DNA from: Gemmatimonadota bacterium
Lineage (GTDB): Bacteria; JAAXHH01
Direction: 5' to 3'
DNA: 64,000 nucleotides
Assembly (NCBI GenBank): GCA_026705925.1
Contig: JAPOZT010000026.1
Location: forward strand, 1 to 64,000
Positions 1-8,883 of the stretch are shown piece after piece. The number at the start of each line of letters is the position of its first letter. Position 1 is the stretch's first letter. The notes under the pieces were generated by a model. The model searched no databases. It was given only the letters and a program-made list of their open reading frames with translations, and had not been told where the DNA came from. The translations under genes and the position numbers were made by a program.

Positions 1-471
1 ATCCTGGACCACGAGAACGTCATCGTAACCCGCACCTTCTCGAAGATCATGGGCATGGCGGGCCTGCGTATCGGATACGGCCTGGCCCGGCCCCATGTCA
101 TCGAGAAGCTCGAAGACAACAAGGGCGGGCGGGTCAGCTCGCTCTCCGTGGTCGCCGCGGAGGCCTGCATAGAGGATCAGGACTATCAGGACCGGGCGAG
201 AGCGGCGGCCTGGGCCGGGCATGACTATCTCACCGGCCAGTTCGAGGAGATGGGACTCGAGTACGTACCCAGCCAGTCCAGCTTCATGCTGGTGAACGTG
301 CGCACGGACGCGGACGAGGTCACCCGAAAGCTGTTCGAAGAGTACAACGTGCTCGTGGGCAACGGCAAGCGCCGCTGGCGGATGAACAACTGGCTGCGCG
401 TCACCGCCGGCCTGCAGGCAGAAAACGAGGCCTTCATCGCCGCGTTGAAGAAGGTCCTGGTCAGCAGTTGA
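1..471 (+). CDS. Aminotransferase class I/II, C-terminal part (histidinol-phosphate aminotransferase-like)
   Basis: Partial gene; the reading frame is open from the first base, so the N-terminal half lies outside the window. The visible 156 residues are the C-terminal half of a fold-type I PLP enzyme. The segment TFSKIMGMAGLRIGYG carries the PLP-binding lysine (residue 15 of the visible part) followed by the GLRIGY motif typical of HisC-like enzymes, and the tail WLRVTAG contains the arginine that normally binds the substrate carboxylate. Family knowledge points to amino transfer between an amino acid or histidinol phosphate and 2-oxoglutarate. Nothing next to it is a histidine gene, so the substrate stays open; a general aromatic or histidinol-phosphate aminotransferase is the best guess. 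Confidence 0.85.
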   Translation: MLDHENVIVTRTFSKIMGMAGLRIGYGLARPHVIEKLEDNKGGRVSSLSVVAAEACIEDQDYQDRARAAAWAGHDYLTGQFEEMGLEYVPSQSSFMLVNVRTDADEVTRKLFEEYNVLVGNGKRRWRMNNWLRVTAGLQAENEAFIAALKKVLVSS

Positions 472-704
472 CGGCGCCGACCACCCTACGCCACATATCC
501 ATCCTGTAAAGTGACGGTTTCCGAGGCCGGGCGATCACACCTGTGATAACCTCAGACCCGGTCCGGAATCCGTTCATCGCGGACTTGGTCCGGAATCCGC
601 TCATCCCCGCCCCATTGCGTTTATTTGCATCTTCCCTGGTAGCGTTTTTCCTGGCTGACCGGGCTAGCCGGGCCTTGACCGGCTTAAACGAGCCTTGACC
701 GGCC
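472..704. other. Convergent intergenic region with short direct repeats
   Basis: This stretch separates two convergent genes. It contains two near-identical copies of ggtccggaatccg starting at 560 and 587 (period 27), a palindrome ATCACA-CC-TGTGAT at 534-547, and GC-rich repeats around 660-712 built on 'ccttgaccggc'. No open frame or RNA gene is evident. It may contribute to transcription termination, but there is no clean hairpin followed by a T run. Confidence 0.4.
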
Positions 705-3700
705 TTAACGGGTGCCGATCGGGTGAGATGCCGTGCCTTGCAGGAGGGTGTCGAGCATACCGGCGGCCTTCTTCTTCACCCTGAGCACCGAGCGGTGCTT
801 GACCTGCTCGTACCCGCGGATCTCGTCGGGCAGTCGCAACAGTTCCGAAACTTCGGGGTAGTTTTCCGGGGTGAGTGCGGCGAGGGCCTGATCCAGAAGG
901 GATTCGTACCAGGTTACGAGCACACGTTCCTCCCGCCGGGCCGCGGTGTATCCGAAGGGATCGAAGGGCGTTCCCCGAAGGAATCTGCATCGCGCCATGA
1001 TCCGCAGAACGGGCCTGAACCAAGGCCCCAGCCGTAGCTTGCGGTCGAGTCCCCACGCCCTCAGCAGCGGCGGATGCAGATGGTAGGATACCCGGACAGG
1101 TCCATCGAACCGTTCTGCGACGCCGGGTTCTGAACGGTCGGTCAGCAGCCGGGCTACCTCGTACTCGTCCTTGTAGGCCATGAGCTTGTGTAACATGAAT
1201 GCCGCGTGCGTGGTGAGCAGGTATCCGCGGTCCAGTCCGCCGTTCCGCCCATCCCCATCGTAGACCCGTGCGATCCGGTCGACGAATCGCTCAGCGAGCC
1301 TGGCGTCCTGAAAGGCGATCAGTTCGCCCACGCGGATGACCCAGCTCCTTCGGAACGACTCCTGGCGGACGGGGATCCTTTCGACCATCGCCTCGAAGGC
1401 CTGCGCCTCCTTACGGCCAAGTAACCGCGCATAGCGGCGGATCAGTTCATCCGAATCGGGTTCGGGTTCCTCCAGGGCCCCGTCCAACCGCGCCCGGTCT
1501 TGCACGGCCATGCGGCCCCATCGGAAGGCCTGGATGTTCAGGTCGACCGCCTGGCCGTTCAGCCGGATGGCGCGCTCGATGCTCCCGGCCTGCAGGGGGA
1601 TGTGCCCGGCCTGGTAGGCGACGCCGAGGAGGAACACGTTGGCCACGATGTGGTTCCCGAAGAGCTTCATCGCGTAGTCCTGCGCATCGATGAAGACATT
1701 GTCCTCCGACCGGGTGTATTCTTCGATCTGCGCTTCCATGGCCGGGACGTCGGCGCCGGGCACCTGGGGATCGTACACCATCTGCGCGGTGGGGACGCCG
1801 GACCGGCTCACGACGGCTACGGTCCGCTGCGCGGAGGCGACCTGGAGGTTCAGGAGGTTCACGGCGCCGGCGATATCCGCCGCCAGGTAGAGATCACACC
1901 GCCCGGCCGGTATATAGCTGGAAGGGGGGACCTCGCCTTCCCCCAGGACGATGGGCGATTCCACGGGACCGCCCTTCTGCGCCAGCCCCGTGCGGTTCAT
2001 CTCGCTCACCTTCTTCCCGTCGAAAAGCGCCGCGACGGCCAGCAGGTGGGCCACGGTCACGACTCCCGTGCCGCCGATCCCGATGAGGTGTATCGCGTAT
2101 TCTCCATCAATCGTCGCTTGGGCGGCGGGTGCTGAAAGATCCGATTCATCCAGAGACGGGCACACCGGATTCAATGGCTTGCTGTCTCCGACCGGTTCGA
2201 CGGAGATGAAGGAAGGGCAGTCTCCCTTCAGGCAGGACAGGTCCTGGTTGCAGGCCGACTGGAGTATGGCGGTCTTGGGGCCGAACTCCGTTTCCGTTGG
2301 TTCGAGCGCGAGACACATGGACTGCTGTCCGCAGTCGCCGCATCCTTCGCACACCCGTTCGTGAATGTAGACGTACCGTTCGGGGGCGAGATGCTGGCGC
2401 TTGCGGCGACGCCGGTGTTCCGTGGCGCATTCCTGGTCGTAGATCAGCACCTTCACGCCAGGTTTTCGCGACAGGCTCTCCTGGGCGGATTCGAGCCGGT
2501 CCCGCGGTTCGAGCAGCAGGTGCTGGCCCGGTTTCAACGCGGCCCGGGCGCGTTTGAGCGATACCTGCTGCGGGAACTTGCTGACGACCGTTACGTTCTG
2601 CACGCCCATGCCGAGCAGGATCAGCGCGAAGTCATCGAGCGTGGGCTGCCCGGTGATGTCCTGGCCGCCGGTCATGGCCACCACGTGGTTCCAGAGGACC
2701 TTATAGGTGATGTTGGCGCCGTGGGAAATGGAGCTGAATATGGTGATCAGGCCGCTGTGGAGCACCGTGCCGTCGCCGATATTCTGGAACAGGTGCCGGT
2801 TTTCATTGAACGGAAACATGCCGTTGTAGATGGCGCCGCCCAGGCCCATGGTGGGTATCCAACGCACGCCCCGGCCGTCCGCCTCGATGTAGGCATCCAG
2901 CGACGAGCAGCCGATCTCGCCGCCCGCGACTTCGCCCTCCGGCGCACGGGCCGATACGCTGTGGGGACATCCTGGACAGTAGTGGGCGGTGCGCCGGGCG
3001 AAGGAGCCCGGGTCTCGTTCCGCGATGGCGCTTAACTCCTCCATGCGGTCGAAAATGGGCGCCGAAGGGAAGATCTCCTGCAGCATCGGTCCGAGTCGCA
3101 GGGTGAGCAGGTCTGGATTCAGCTCTCCATAGGCTGGAATGAGCGGGCGGTCATCCGGACCCCACTTTCCGTAGACGTGTGCTACACCGGTGCCCAGGAG
3201 CGCGTGGGCCACCGCTTCTTCCACGAAGGGACCTTTTTCCTCCACGACCACCACGGTCTTCAGGCGCGCAGCGAACTCCCGGATCGTCCGCGGATTGACC
3301 GGATAGATCACGCCCAGCTTAAGGATCGGCACCCGGTCCTCCAGGTTCAGCAATCGAAGCGCCTGAACGATGTCGGCGTAGCTTTTACCCGTCGCCACGA
3401 TACCGAGGGAACCGTCCGATTCCGGGTACTCGACCGTGTCGATTCCGTTCACCCGGGCGTACTCGACGGCGATTCCCAGGCGCACCGTGGTCAGTTCTTC
3501 TTCGAAGGGGATGGACTGGGTGGAGATGACCACCTGGTGAAAGCGTTTTTCGTAGGGCCGTCCAGGCCGACCGCCAGCCGGTCCGGGCGGCAGCGTCACG
3601 CTGGGTAGTTCGAGGTTTACGTCCACCGTTTCGGCGCCGTCGCAGATGGGCGTGACGAGTTTCATCCCGCAGAGGACGCCTGCGTACCGGCTGAGTGCAA

Positions 3701-4298
3701 GGGCGTGATGCCCATAGGTGATGACCTCGGAGACCGTCGAAGGGTAGAAGACAGGAATGCGCGCGTCGCGCAGGGCCTGTTCGCTGCTGGCGGGGTAACC
3801 GGAACTCTTCGCCATGTGGTCGTCCCCGCAGAACAGGACGACGCCACTGTCCTTTCCCGTTCCCGCGATGTTGGCGAGGCTGAATTCGTCCAAGGCCCAT
3901 TTCACGCCGTGGGCCTTTCCGTACCAGAACCCGTCCACGTTTCCTTCGTACTGGCTGCCGTGCACCGCCGCCGCCGCCGTCTTCTCGTTGACGGCCGCCT
4001 GGTGAACGAAAGGCGCCGCTTCACTGAGCAGGGCGGCCTGTTGCCGGAGTTCGAGGTCGAGACCGCCGAGGGGCGAGCCTTCGTAACCGGCCACGAAACT
4101 GCGTCTTACCGTGCCGCCGGAAAGGGCGTCGCGCCGCTGCTTGTCCAGCAGGAAGCGGACGATGGCATGTATGCCGGTAAGGAAGACCGGACCGCGGTTT
4201 TTGAGGTATCGGTCCTGCAGCGAAGGCGCTGGAATGGCGTCGATGGTCAAGGCTGGACCTGCCTGGTCGCGAGGCATCTGAAAACAGGTGTCTTGCAC
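705..4298 (-). CDS. Fused indolepyruvate:ferredoxin oxidoreductase (2-oxoacid ferredoxin oxidoreductase)
   Basis: A 1197-residue single-chain member of the indolepyruvate ferredoxin oxidoreductase family, which oxidatively decarboxylates aryl pyruvates from aromatic amino-acid breakdown to acyl-CoA and reduced ferredoxin. Visible parts in order: pyrimidine-binding region with the GYEGSPLGG motif (about residues 70-80); TPP-binding region with GEIGCSS and NIGDGTVLHSG (about 460-520); a ferredoxin-like segment with HERVCEGCGDC and a second cysteine set around SCLKGDCPS (about 640-700); a gamma-type domain starting HLIGIGGTGVVTVAHLL (about 735-920); and a long C-terminal extension, as is normal for the fused bacterial form. 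The first codon is GTG; an ATG at 4277 is an alternative start. The gene stands alone, convergent with the upstream aminotransferase fragment. Confidence 0.9.
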   Translation of the reverse strand: MQDTCFQMPRDQAGPALTIDAIPAPSLQDRYLKNRGPVFLTGIHAIVRFLLDKQRRDALSGGTVRRSFVAGYEGSPLGGLDLELRQQAALLSEAAPFVHQAAVNEKTAAAAVHGSQYEGNVDGFWYGKAHGVKWALDEFSLANIAGTGKDSGVVLFCGDDHMAKSSGYPASSEQALRDARIPVFYPSTVSEVITYGHHALALSRYAGVLCGMKLVTPICDGAETVDVNLELPSVTLPPGPAGGRPGRPYEKRFHQVVISTQSIPFEEELTTVRLGIAVEYARVNGIDTVEYPESDGSLGIVATGKSYADIVQALRLLNLEDRVPILKLGVIYPVNPRTIREFAARLKTVVVVEEKGPFVEEAVAHALLGTGVAHVYGKWGPDDRPLIPAYGELNPDLLTLRLGPMLQEIFPSAPIFDRMEELSAIAERDPGSFARRTAHYCPGCPHSVSARAPEGEVAGGEIGCSSLDAYIEADGRGVRWIPTMGLGGAIYNGMFPFNENRHLFQNIGDGTVLHSGLITIFSSISHGANITYKVLWNHVVAMTGGQDITGQPTLDDFALILLGMGVQNVTVVSKFPQQVSLKRARAALKPGQHLLLEPRDRLESAQESLSRKPGVKVLIYDQECATEHRRRRKRQHLAPERYVYIHERVCEGCGDCGQQSMCLALEPTETEFGPKTAILQSACNQDLSCLKGDCPSFISVEPVGDSKPLNPVCPSLDESDLSAPAAQATIDGEYAIHLIGIGGTGVVTVAHLLAVAALFDGKKVSEMNRTGLAQKGGPVESPIVLGEGEVPPSSYIPAGRCDLYLAADIAGAVNLLNLQVASAQRTVAVVSRSGVPTAQMVYDPQVPGADVPAMEAQIEEYTRSEDNVFIDAQDYAMKLFGNHIVANVFLLGVAYQAGHIPLQAGSIERAIRLNGQAVDLNIQAFRWGRMAVQDRARLDGALEEPEPDSDELIRRYARLLGRKEAQAFEAMVERIPVRQESFRRSWVIRVGELIAFQDARLAERFVDRIARVYDGDGRNGGLDRGYLLTTHAAFMLHKLMAYKDEYEVARLLTDRSEPGVAERFDGPVRVSYHLHPPLLRAWGLDRKLRLGPWFRPVLRIMARCRFLRGTPFDPFGYTAARREERVLVTWYESLLDQALAALTPENYPEVSELLRLPDEIRGYEQVKHRSVLRVKKKAAGMLDTLLQGTASHPIGTR

Positions 4299-4470
4299 TT
4301 CAGGATCATGGCATCAGTATACTCGGTGGGTTGGTTCGTGTCAACCGACGCGGGGGGGGCGCCACGCCCGAGGAACGTGGTGAAACGGATTGCCTTGCAG
4401 CGGGCGTTTCTATAAGTTTCAGGGAACAATCGAGGGACAAAAAGAACCCCCGCAAGGACCCGTGCCTGAT

Positions 4471-5064
4471 ATGTCGAATGCCGCTGCGGATATACCGTTC
4501 ATCCCGGCCCTCTACGCATCTAACCGTGAAGACGCGCCGATCGATATGCTGGTGCTTCACTATACGGACGGTCCTTCGCTGGAAGACTGCGTCGCGATCT
4601 TTCAGGACCCGGAGCGGCGCGTCAGCTGCCATTACATCGTGGGACTCGACGGCGCCGTGCTGCAGATGGTCCGCGACGAAGACTGCGCCTGGCACTGCGG
4701 GACCAGCGCGTGGCGGGGGCGGGAAGGCTGCAACCGCTGGTCGCTGGGTATCGAGATCGTGAACTGGGGGCGGCTGGAGAAAAAAGACGGGAGTTTCTAC
4801 TGCTGGCCGGAGGACTACGGGACGCCGTACAACGGACCATCGCCCGTTTCGGCCGGGGGCGACTGGTGGGCGCCGTATCCGTCCGTCCAGGTCGATCAAG
4901 TCGAATCGCTGTCCGGTCGGCTCGTCGAACGCTACCGGATCCCCCTGGACCACATAGTGCGGCACAGCGACATCGCGCCGGATCGCAAGATCGATCCCGG
5001 ACCCGCGTTCCCCTGGAGTGCATTCAAGGCGCGGATGACCGAGGTGATCGCCGGCCGATGGTAG
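4471..5064 (+). CDS. N-acetylmuramoyl-L-alanine amidase (AmpD-like, amidase_2 fold)
   Basis: A 197-residue zinc amidase that would cleave the lactyl-amide bond between MurNAc and the stem peptide during cell-wall recycling or turnover. The order of motifs fits the family: LVLHYTDG near the start (first zinc His), SCHYIVGLDG, the SLGIEIVN segment, and the C-terminal block IVRHSDIAPDRKIDPGPAF holding the second His and the Asp ligand. The ATG at 4471 is preceded by AAGGA about 12 nt upstream; the open frame extends further (to 4390) but that part looks unlike the family. No signal peptide is visible, so a cytoplasmic recycling role like AmpD is more likely than an exported autolysin. It ends 82 nt before the SelA-type gene. 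Confidence 0.88.
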   Translation: MSNAAADIPFIPALYASNREDAPIDMLVLHYTDGPSLEDCVAIFQDPERRVSCHYIVGLDGAVLQMVRDEDCAWHCGTSAWRGREGCNRWSLGIEIVNWGRLEKKDGSFYCWPEDYGTPYNGPSPVSAGGDWWAPYPSVQVDQVESLSGRLVERYRIPLDHIVRHSDIAPDRKIDPGPAFPWSAFKARMTEVIAGRW

Positions 5065-5146
5065 CCAGGAATGTCGACACCCGAAGCCCGGCTTCAATCG
5101 GCGGCATGGACCATAACAGAGCGGACCACCCTAATCTAATCATCAT

Positions 5147-6451
5147 ATGCCAGACCAGGTTAATCCAACAGCATCAGGCCCTCCGACCGGCGCGTTGACG
5201 CCCGCCGTGAACGGTACAGGCGTGATCCTCCATACCGGGCTGGGTCGGGCCGTGCTGTCCAAGGCAGCGCGGCGGGCCGTGGCCGACGCGATCGAGGGAT
5301 ACTGCACGCTGGAGATCAATGCCGGGACGGGCAAGCGAGGTTCGCGCCACGACCTGGTTTCCGGGCTGCTGTGCGCCTTGACCGGAGCGGAATCGGCCAT
5401 CGTAGTGAATAACAACGCCGCCGCGGTGATGCTGATCCTGCACGCCCTGGCGCGGGATCGCGAAGTCATCATCTCCCGGGGACAACTGGTGGAAATCGGA
5501 GGGTCCTTCCGCATGCCGGACGTCATGGCCGCAGGCGGGGCCCGCCTCGTTGGGGTGGGGGCGACCAACCATACCGAATTGGAAGACTACCGCGCGGCCA
5601 TCACGGACCGGACGGCCCTCATCATGGCCGTCCACCGGAGCAACTTCGACTTCGCCGGCATGGACGTCTCGGTGCCTCTCGACGAACTGGCGTCGCTGGG
5701 CCGCGAGCGGGACATTCCGGTCGTGTACGACCAGGGAAGCGGCGCCCTGATCGACCTGGCAGCGTACGGTCAGCACGGCCTGGACAGCGGATACACAGTG
5801 CGGGAAGCGCTCGACCGGGGCGTCGACGTAGTCTGCTTCAGCGGTGATAAGCTGCTGGGCGGGCCGCAGGCCGGCATCATCGCGGGCCGGGGGGATCTCC
5901 TCGACGGGATGAAGAAGGATCCGCTGATGCGGGCCTTCCGTGCGGACAAGATGGTCTACGCCGCCCTGCAGGCCACCCTGGAGTTGTTTACCGATTCGGA
6001 CCGGCTCGCAGAAAGCCACACGGTTACGGGTATGATCGCCGCGTCGGCCGGGGAACTCGAATCCAGGGCGCATCGACTCGCTGAAGGTCTCGCGGGCCGT
6101 TTCGCGCATCGCGTCGACGTGACCGTGGAGGAATCCTCCGCGGAGATCGGCGGCGGCGCCCTTCCGGTCCAGCAACTCCCGTCCCGCGTCGTGGCGCTTC
6201 GGCCCGAAGGTTGGACGAACCGGCAACTCGCCGCCGCGTTCAGACGGCAGTCGCCGCCCGTATTCGGCCGGCTGTCGGGAGATCGTTTCCTGCTCGACCT
6301 GCGTACGCTGGAGGAGCGGGCGTTCCCGGTGGTCGAATCCGCGGCCGGCGAAATCGCGGATCTGATGGATGACGACGCGTCACCGAGCGAGAATGCGTCA
6401 CCGAGCGAGAATGGGTCACGAAGCGAGGACGCGTCACGAAGCGAGGATTGA
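5147..6451 (+). CDS. selA: SelA-type PLP enzyme (L-seryl-tRNA(Sec) selenium transferase family), lacking the N-terminal domain
   Basis: A 434-residue protein whose core follows SelA closely: NGTGVILHTGLG at residues 22-33, IVVNNNAAAV, SRGQLVEIGGSFR, and SGDKLLGGPQAG with the PLP lysine at residue 235. SelA converts Ser-tRNA(Sec) to Sec-tRNA(Sec) with selenophosphate. In standard bacterial SelA the HTNLG motif sits near residue 90 because a helical N-terminal domain, which contacts tRNA(Sec), comes first; here only about 20 residues precede it, and an in-frame stop at 5132 rules out a longer protein. The last 25 residues are an 18-bp tandem repeat (DASPSE/NASPSE/NGSRSE/DASRSED). tRNA(Sec) and selB lie 19-22 kb downstream. 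It could be a true minimal SelA or a SelA-like paralogue with another substrate, such as a beta-eliminating lyase. Confidence 0.75.
   Translation: MPDQVNPTASGPPTGALTPAVNGTGVILHTGLGRAVLSKAARRAVADAIEGYCTLEINAGTGKRGSRHDLVSGLLCALTGAESAIVVNNNAAAVMLILHALARDREVIISRGQLVEIGGSFRMPDVMAAGGARLVGVGATNHTELEDYRAAITDRTALIMAVHRSNFDFAGMDVSVPLDELASLGRERDIPVVYDQGSGALIDLAAYGQHGLDSGYTVREALDRGVDVVCFSGDKLLGGPQAGIIAGRGDLLDGMKKDPLMRAFRADKMVYAALQATLELFTDSDRLAESHTVTGMIAASAGELESRAHRLAEGLAGRFAHRVDVTVEESSAEIGGGALPVQQLPSRVVALRPEGWTNRQLAAAFRRQSPPVFGRLSGDRFLLDLRTLEERAFPVVESAAGEIADLMDDDASPSENASPSENGSRSEDASRSED
6376..6450 (+). repeat. 18-bp tandem repeat at the 3' end of the SelA-type gene
   Basis: About four imperfect copies of an 18-bp unit (core gcgtcacgaagcgaggac / gcgtcaccgagcgagaat) encode an acidic-serine tail of six-residue repeats. 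The period keeps the frame open, and the adjacent SDR frame is also open through the repeat. The tail is absent from SelA homologues I know of. Confidence 0.85.
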
Positions 6452-6458
6452 CGCGACT

Positions 6459-7238
6459 ATGAGCGAACGATTGAAAGGCAAAGTCGTGGTCGTCACCGGC
6501 GGCGGCACCGGCATCGGTCTCGGCATCACGCGCTGCTGTCTCCAAGCGGGGGCCGCCGTGATGATCGCCCAGCGCCGGATCGAGATCGCCGAGCGCGAGG
6601 CCGCACGCTTCCGGGACGAGGGCTTCGCCGTTCAGGCGCAACGGTGCGACGTGCGCCGAAGAGTGGACGTTGCCGCCCTGCTGGACCAGGCGGAATCGTC
6701 GCTTGGACCTGTGGACGTGATGGTCAACAATGCCGCGCTGACGGGTCAGTCCCTGGAGCTGCGGCCCTTCATGGAAGAGACGGACGAACACTGGCGAAAT
6801 GTACTCGACATCAACCTGACCGGCGCGTTTATCGGGACGCAGGAGGCGGCCCGTCGCATGATCGTCCGGGGAACGGGCGGTGCCATCATCAACATCTCGT
6901 CCGTCGCCCAGTTCGCCGCACAGGAAGGCGCCTCGGCCTACTGCGCCGGCAAGGCGGGACTGGATGGCCTCACCAAGTCCGCGGCCATCGAACTGGCGGC
7001 GCACGGCATACGCGTGAACAGCATCGCGCCCGGCGATATACACACGAAGCAGAGCGACCAGCCGAGAGAGGACGCGGTGGATCGGGGTGCTACGGGCAGG
7101 TTCTTCCGGGACGCGCCCCTGGATCGCCGGGGAACGCCGGAGGAAATCGGCCGCGTGGCCGTGTTCCTGGCCAGCGACGAGGCGAGTTTCGTTACCGGGG
7201 CGACATGGTTGGTGGACGGGGGATTCCTGAGCTACTAG
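6459..7238 (+). CDS. SDR-family NAD(P)-dependent oxidoreductase
   Basis: A 259-residue classical short-chain dehydrogenase. Visible signatures: the cofactor-binding TGGGTGIGLG near the N-terminus, NNAA after beta-4, the active-site Ser in INISSVAQF followed by YCAGK (YxxxK), and the C-terminal DGGF typical of 3-oxoacyl-ACP reductase/glucose-dehydrogenase-like SDRs. The ATG at 6459 begins MSERLKGK, a normal SDR start; an upstream in-frame ATG (6369) lies inside the repeat at the end of the preceding gene. Only 7 nt separate the two genes, so they are probably cotranscribed. Substrate cannot be predicted. Confidence 0.9.
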   Translation: MSERLKGKVVVVTGGGTGIGLGITRCCLQAGAAVMIAQRRIEIAEREAARFRDEGFAVQAQRCDVRRRVDVAALLDQAESSLGPVDVMVNNAALTGQSLELRPFMEETDEHWRNVLDINLTGAFIGTQEAARRMIVRGTGGAIINISSVAQFAAQEGASAYCAGKAGLDGLTKSAAIELAAHGIRVNSIAPGDIHTKQSDQPREDAVDRGATGRFFRDAPLDRRGTPEEIGRVAVFLASDEASFVTGATWLVDGGFLSY

Positions 7239-7292
7239 CCGGCCACAGCGGCCAGATTCCAACCGGGCGAGACGATCGGCTACTACGCGGAT

Positions 7293-8108
7293 TCACCACC
7301 GGATCCCGCGCTGCACCGGCCCGGTGTGCTGATCGCTGCGCTGCTCGATCGGCCACTGTTTGATATCGTCGACCAGCTCGATCAGGCCTTCCACGGACGC
7401 ATCGAAGATGATCTTGCCCTTCTCGGCCGTCGCCGGCGTCGGGTCACCGTGGACCCCCAGGCCTGTCCACCTCCCCCAGAAATCGTTGAAACGCACCGTC
7501 CCCGTGCTGTCGGAGGAGAAGTACTTACCCACCCGGTCCATGTCCGGCGCGGCCTTGTCCATCTTCACGCGATCGCCGGCCAGGTGCAGGTACAGGGACG
7601 TCTCCAGTTCGTCGGCGTGGGCCAACACCTCCGATTCCCTGACCTCGTTGAAGGCATCGATCAGGAAGGTGAAATAGTTTGCGGCAAAACACAACGACTC
7701 CGTGGCAAGCACCGTCTTCCGGGCGATCAGGTCGATCATCGGTGCGTTGGAGCCATGGCCGTTTACGATCAGGATCTTCTTGAAGCCGTGGTAGGCCACG
7801 CTCTTGGTGATGTTCACGCAGAAGGCGATGAAAACCTCGGGCTCGATGTGGATCGTGCCCGGGAAGTCGATGTGGTGCAGGTTCAGCCCGTAGGAGACCG
7901 TGGGCAGGACGAGGACGCGGTCGGGGATGCGCCGACCCAGTTCGTGGCAGACCGATTCGACGAGAAAGGCGTCCGTGTCCAGCGGCAGGTGCTTGCCGTG
8001 CTGCTCGGTGGAACCCGTGGGCAGGACCACCACCTTCTGCATGGCGATCGCCTCGTTCATGTCTTCCCAGGTCAGCCGGTTGTAACGATACTCGTCCCGC
8101 ACGTTCAT
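7293..8108 (-). CDS. Creatininase-family amidohydrolase
   Basis: A 271-residue member of the creatininase/MftE superfamily of divalent-metal hydrolases that open cyclic amides or act on formamides. Key motifs are visible: PTGSTEQHGKHLPLDTDAF (metal-binding Glu, His and Asp), NGHGSNAP, and HADELETSLYL with a further metal-binding Glu. The chosen ATG at 8108 has AGGAGA about 6 nt upstream; the frame continues to 8324 but that part is unrelated low-complexity sequence overlapping the PhyH gene upstream. It is the last gene of a minus-strand run containing four PhyH oxygenases and an enolase-superfamily enzyme, suggesting a hydrolytic step in the same catabolic route. Confidence 0.88.
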   Translation of the reverse strand: MNVRDEYRYNRLTWEDMNEAIAMQKVVVLPTGSTEQHGKHLPLDTDAFLVESVCHELGRRIPDRVLVLPTVSYGLNLHHIDFPGTIHIEPEVFIAFCVNITKSVAYHGFKKILIVNGHGSNAPMIDLIARKTVLATESLCFAANYFTFLIDAFNEVRESEVLAHADELETSLYLHLAGDRVKMDKAAPDMDRVGKYFSSDSTGTVRFNDFWGRWTGLGVHGDPTPATAEKGKIIFDASVEGLIELVDDIKQWPIEQRSDQHTGPVQRGIRW

Positions 8109-8143
8109 CTTACGTCTCCTGTTCTTCGGTGCTTCAACTCTAC

Positions 8144-8875
8144 TCACTCGTCCGGGATCTCCACGGGCGTCCGCCTGCCCACACTCGGCGGGCGGAGCAG
8201 GTCGCGCTGAATATCGGTGGCGGCCAGGGCGCGTACATCGTCCAGCCCGTCGGCGGAAACCCAGGCGGAATATCCGGGTGAAAACTTGTACAGCAGCGCG
8301 CGCCGCCGCTGGTCGGAAGTCCACGTGGTGGTGCCGTGGACCAGCGCTTCCGTGAAGATGAGCATGTCTCCCGCCATAAAGGAGGGGTTCGCAACCAGGT
8401 GGGAATCGACGGGCGGCCGGTACCGGAAGTTCGACTTGTGGCTGCCCGGTACGCAGATGAGCCCGCCGTCGCCCGGGTTGATGTCCTCGAGGGCGTACAT
8501 GACCACGATCAGTCCGTTATACATCTTGCCGTCGAACCACTGGTACTGGTGTTCGCCGTGATCGTGTCTCGGTCCGCCGTGCAGGTTGGGTTTTACGTGT
8601 CCCCGCTCCACAGTCAGCCGGTCCATTTGAATCCCGTAAGCGTGGTCCAGCCGCATCCATTCCCCGATCATCGTGCGGATGATACGCAGCGTTCCGGGAT
8701 GGGCCATGAGTTCCATGAACACCGGGTCGAGCGTGATAAACTGGAACTGGTGTGTCTCATCGGGGATGTGTTCGTCCAGGATCCCGTTCATATGGCCGAC
8801 CTGGTCACGGGTCAGCATGTCCTTGTAGACGATGTATCCGTTGAGGTCGAATTCGAAGATTTCGGCTTCAGTCAT
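8144..8875 (-). CDS. PhyH-family Fe(II)/2-oxoglutarate oxygenase with HxG in place of HxD
   Basis: A 243-residue phytanoyl-CoA dioxygenase-fold protein. The double-stranded beta-helix features are present: CVPGSHK (about 143-149), the distal iron His at 180 in GDMLIFTEALVHG, and an arginine cluster soon after for the 2-oxoglutarate carboxylate. The proximal motif, expected as HxD, reads H99-G-G101, so the carboxylate ligand is missing, as in Fe/2OG halogenases. An alternative ligand in the following RHDHGEH loop cannot be excluded. It is a tandem paralogue of the next gene (both start MTEAEIFEFDLNGYI), beginning 9 nt after that gene's stop. The start was set at the ATG matching the paralogue. 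Confidence 0.88.
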   Translation of the reverse strand: MTEAEIFEFDLNGYIVYKDMLTRDQVGHMNGILDEHIPDETHQFQFITLDPVFMELMAHPGTLRIIRTMIGEWMRLDHAYGIQMDRLTVERGHVKPNLHGGPRHDHGEHQYQWFDGKMYNGLIVVMYALEDINPGDGGLICVPGSHKSNFRYRPPVDSHLVANPSFMAGDMLIFTEALVHGTTTWTSDQRRRALLYKFSPGYSAWVSADGLDDVRALAATDIQRDLLRPPSVGRRTPVEIPDE

Positions 8876-8883
8876 GGGTCTTC

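Noticed and set aside
534-547. ATCACA-CC-TGTGAT palindrome as a transcription-factor site
   Set aside because: It lies between convergent genes where no promoter is expected, and no regulator gene is nearby.
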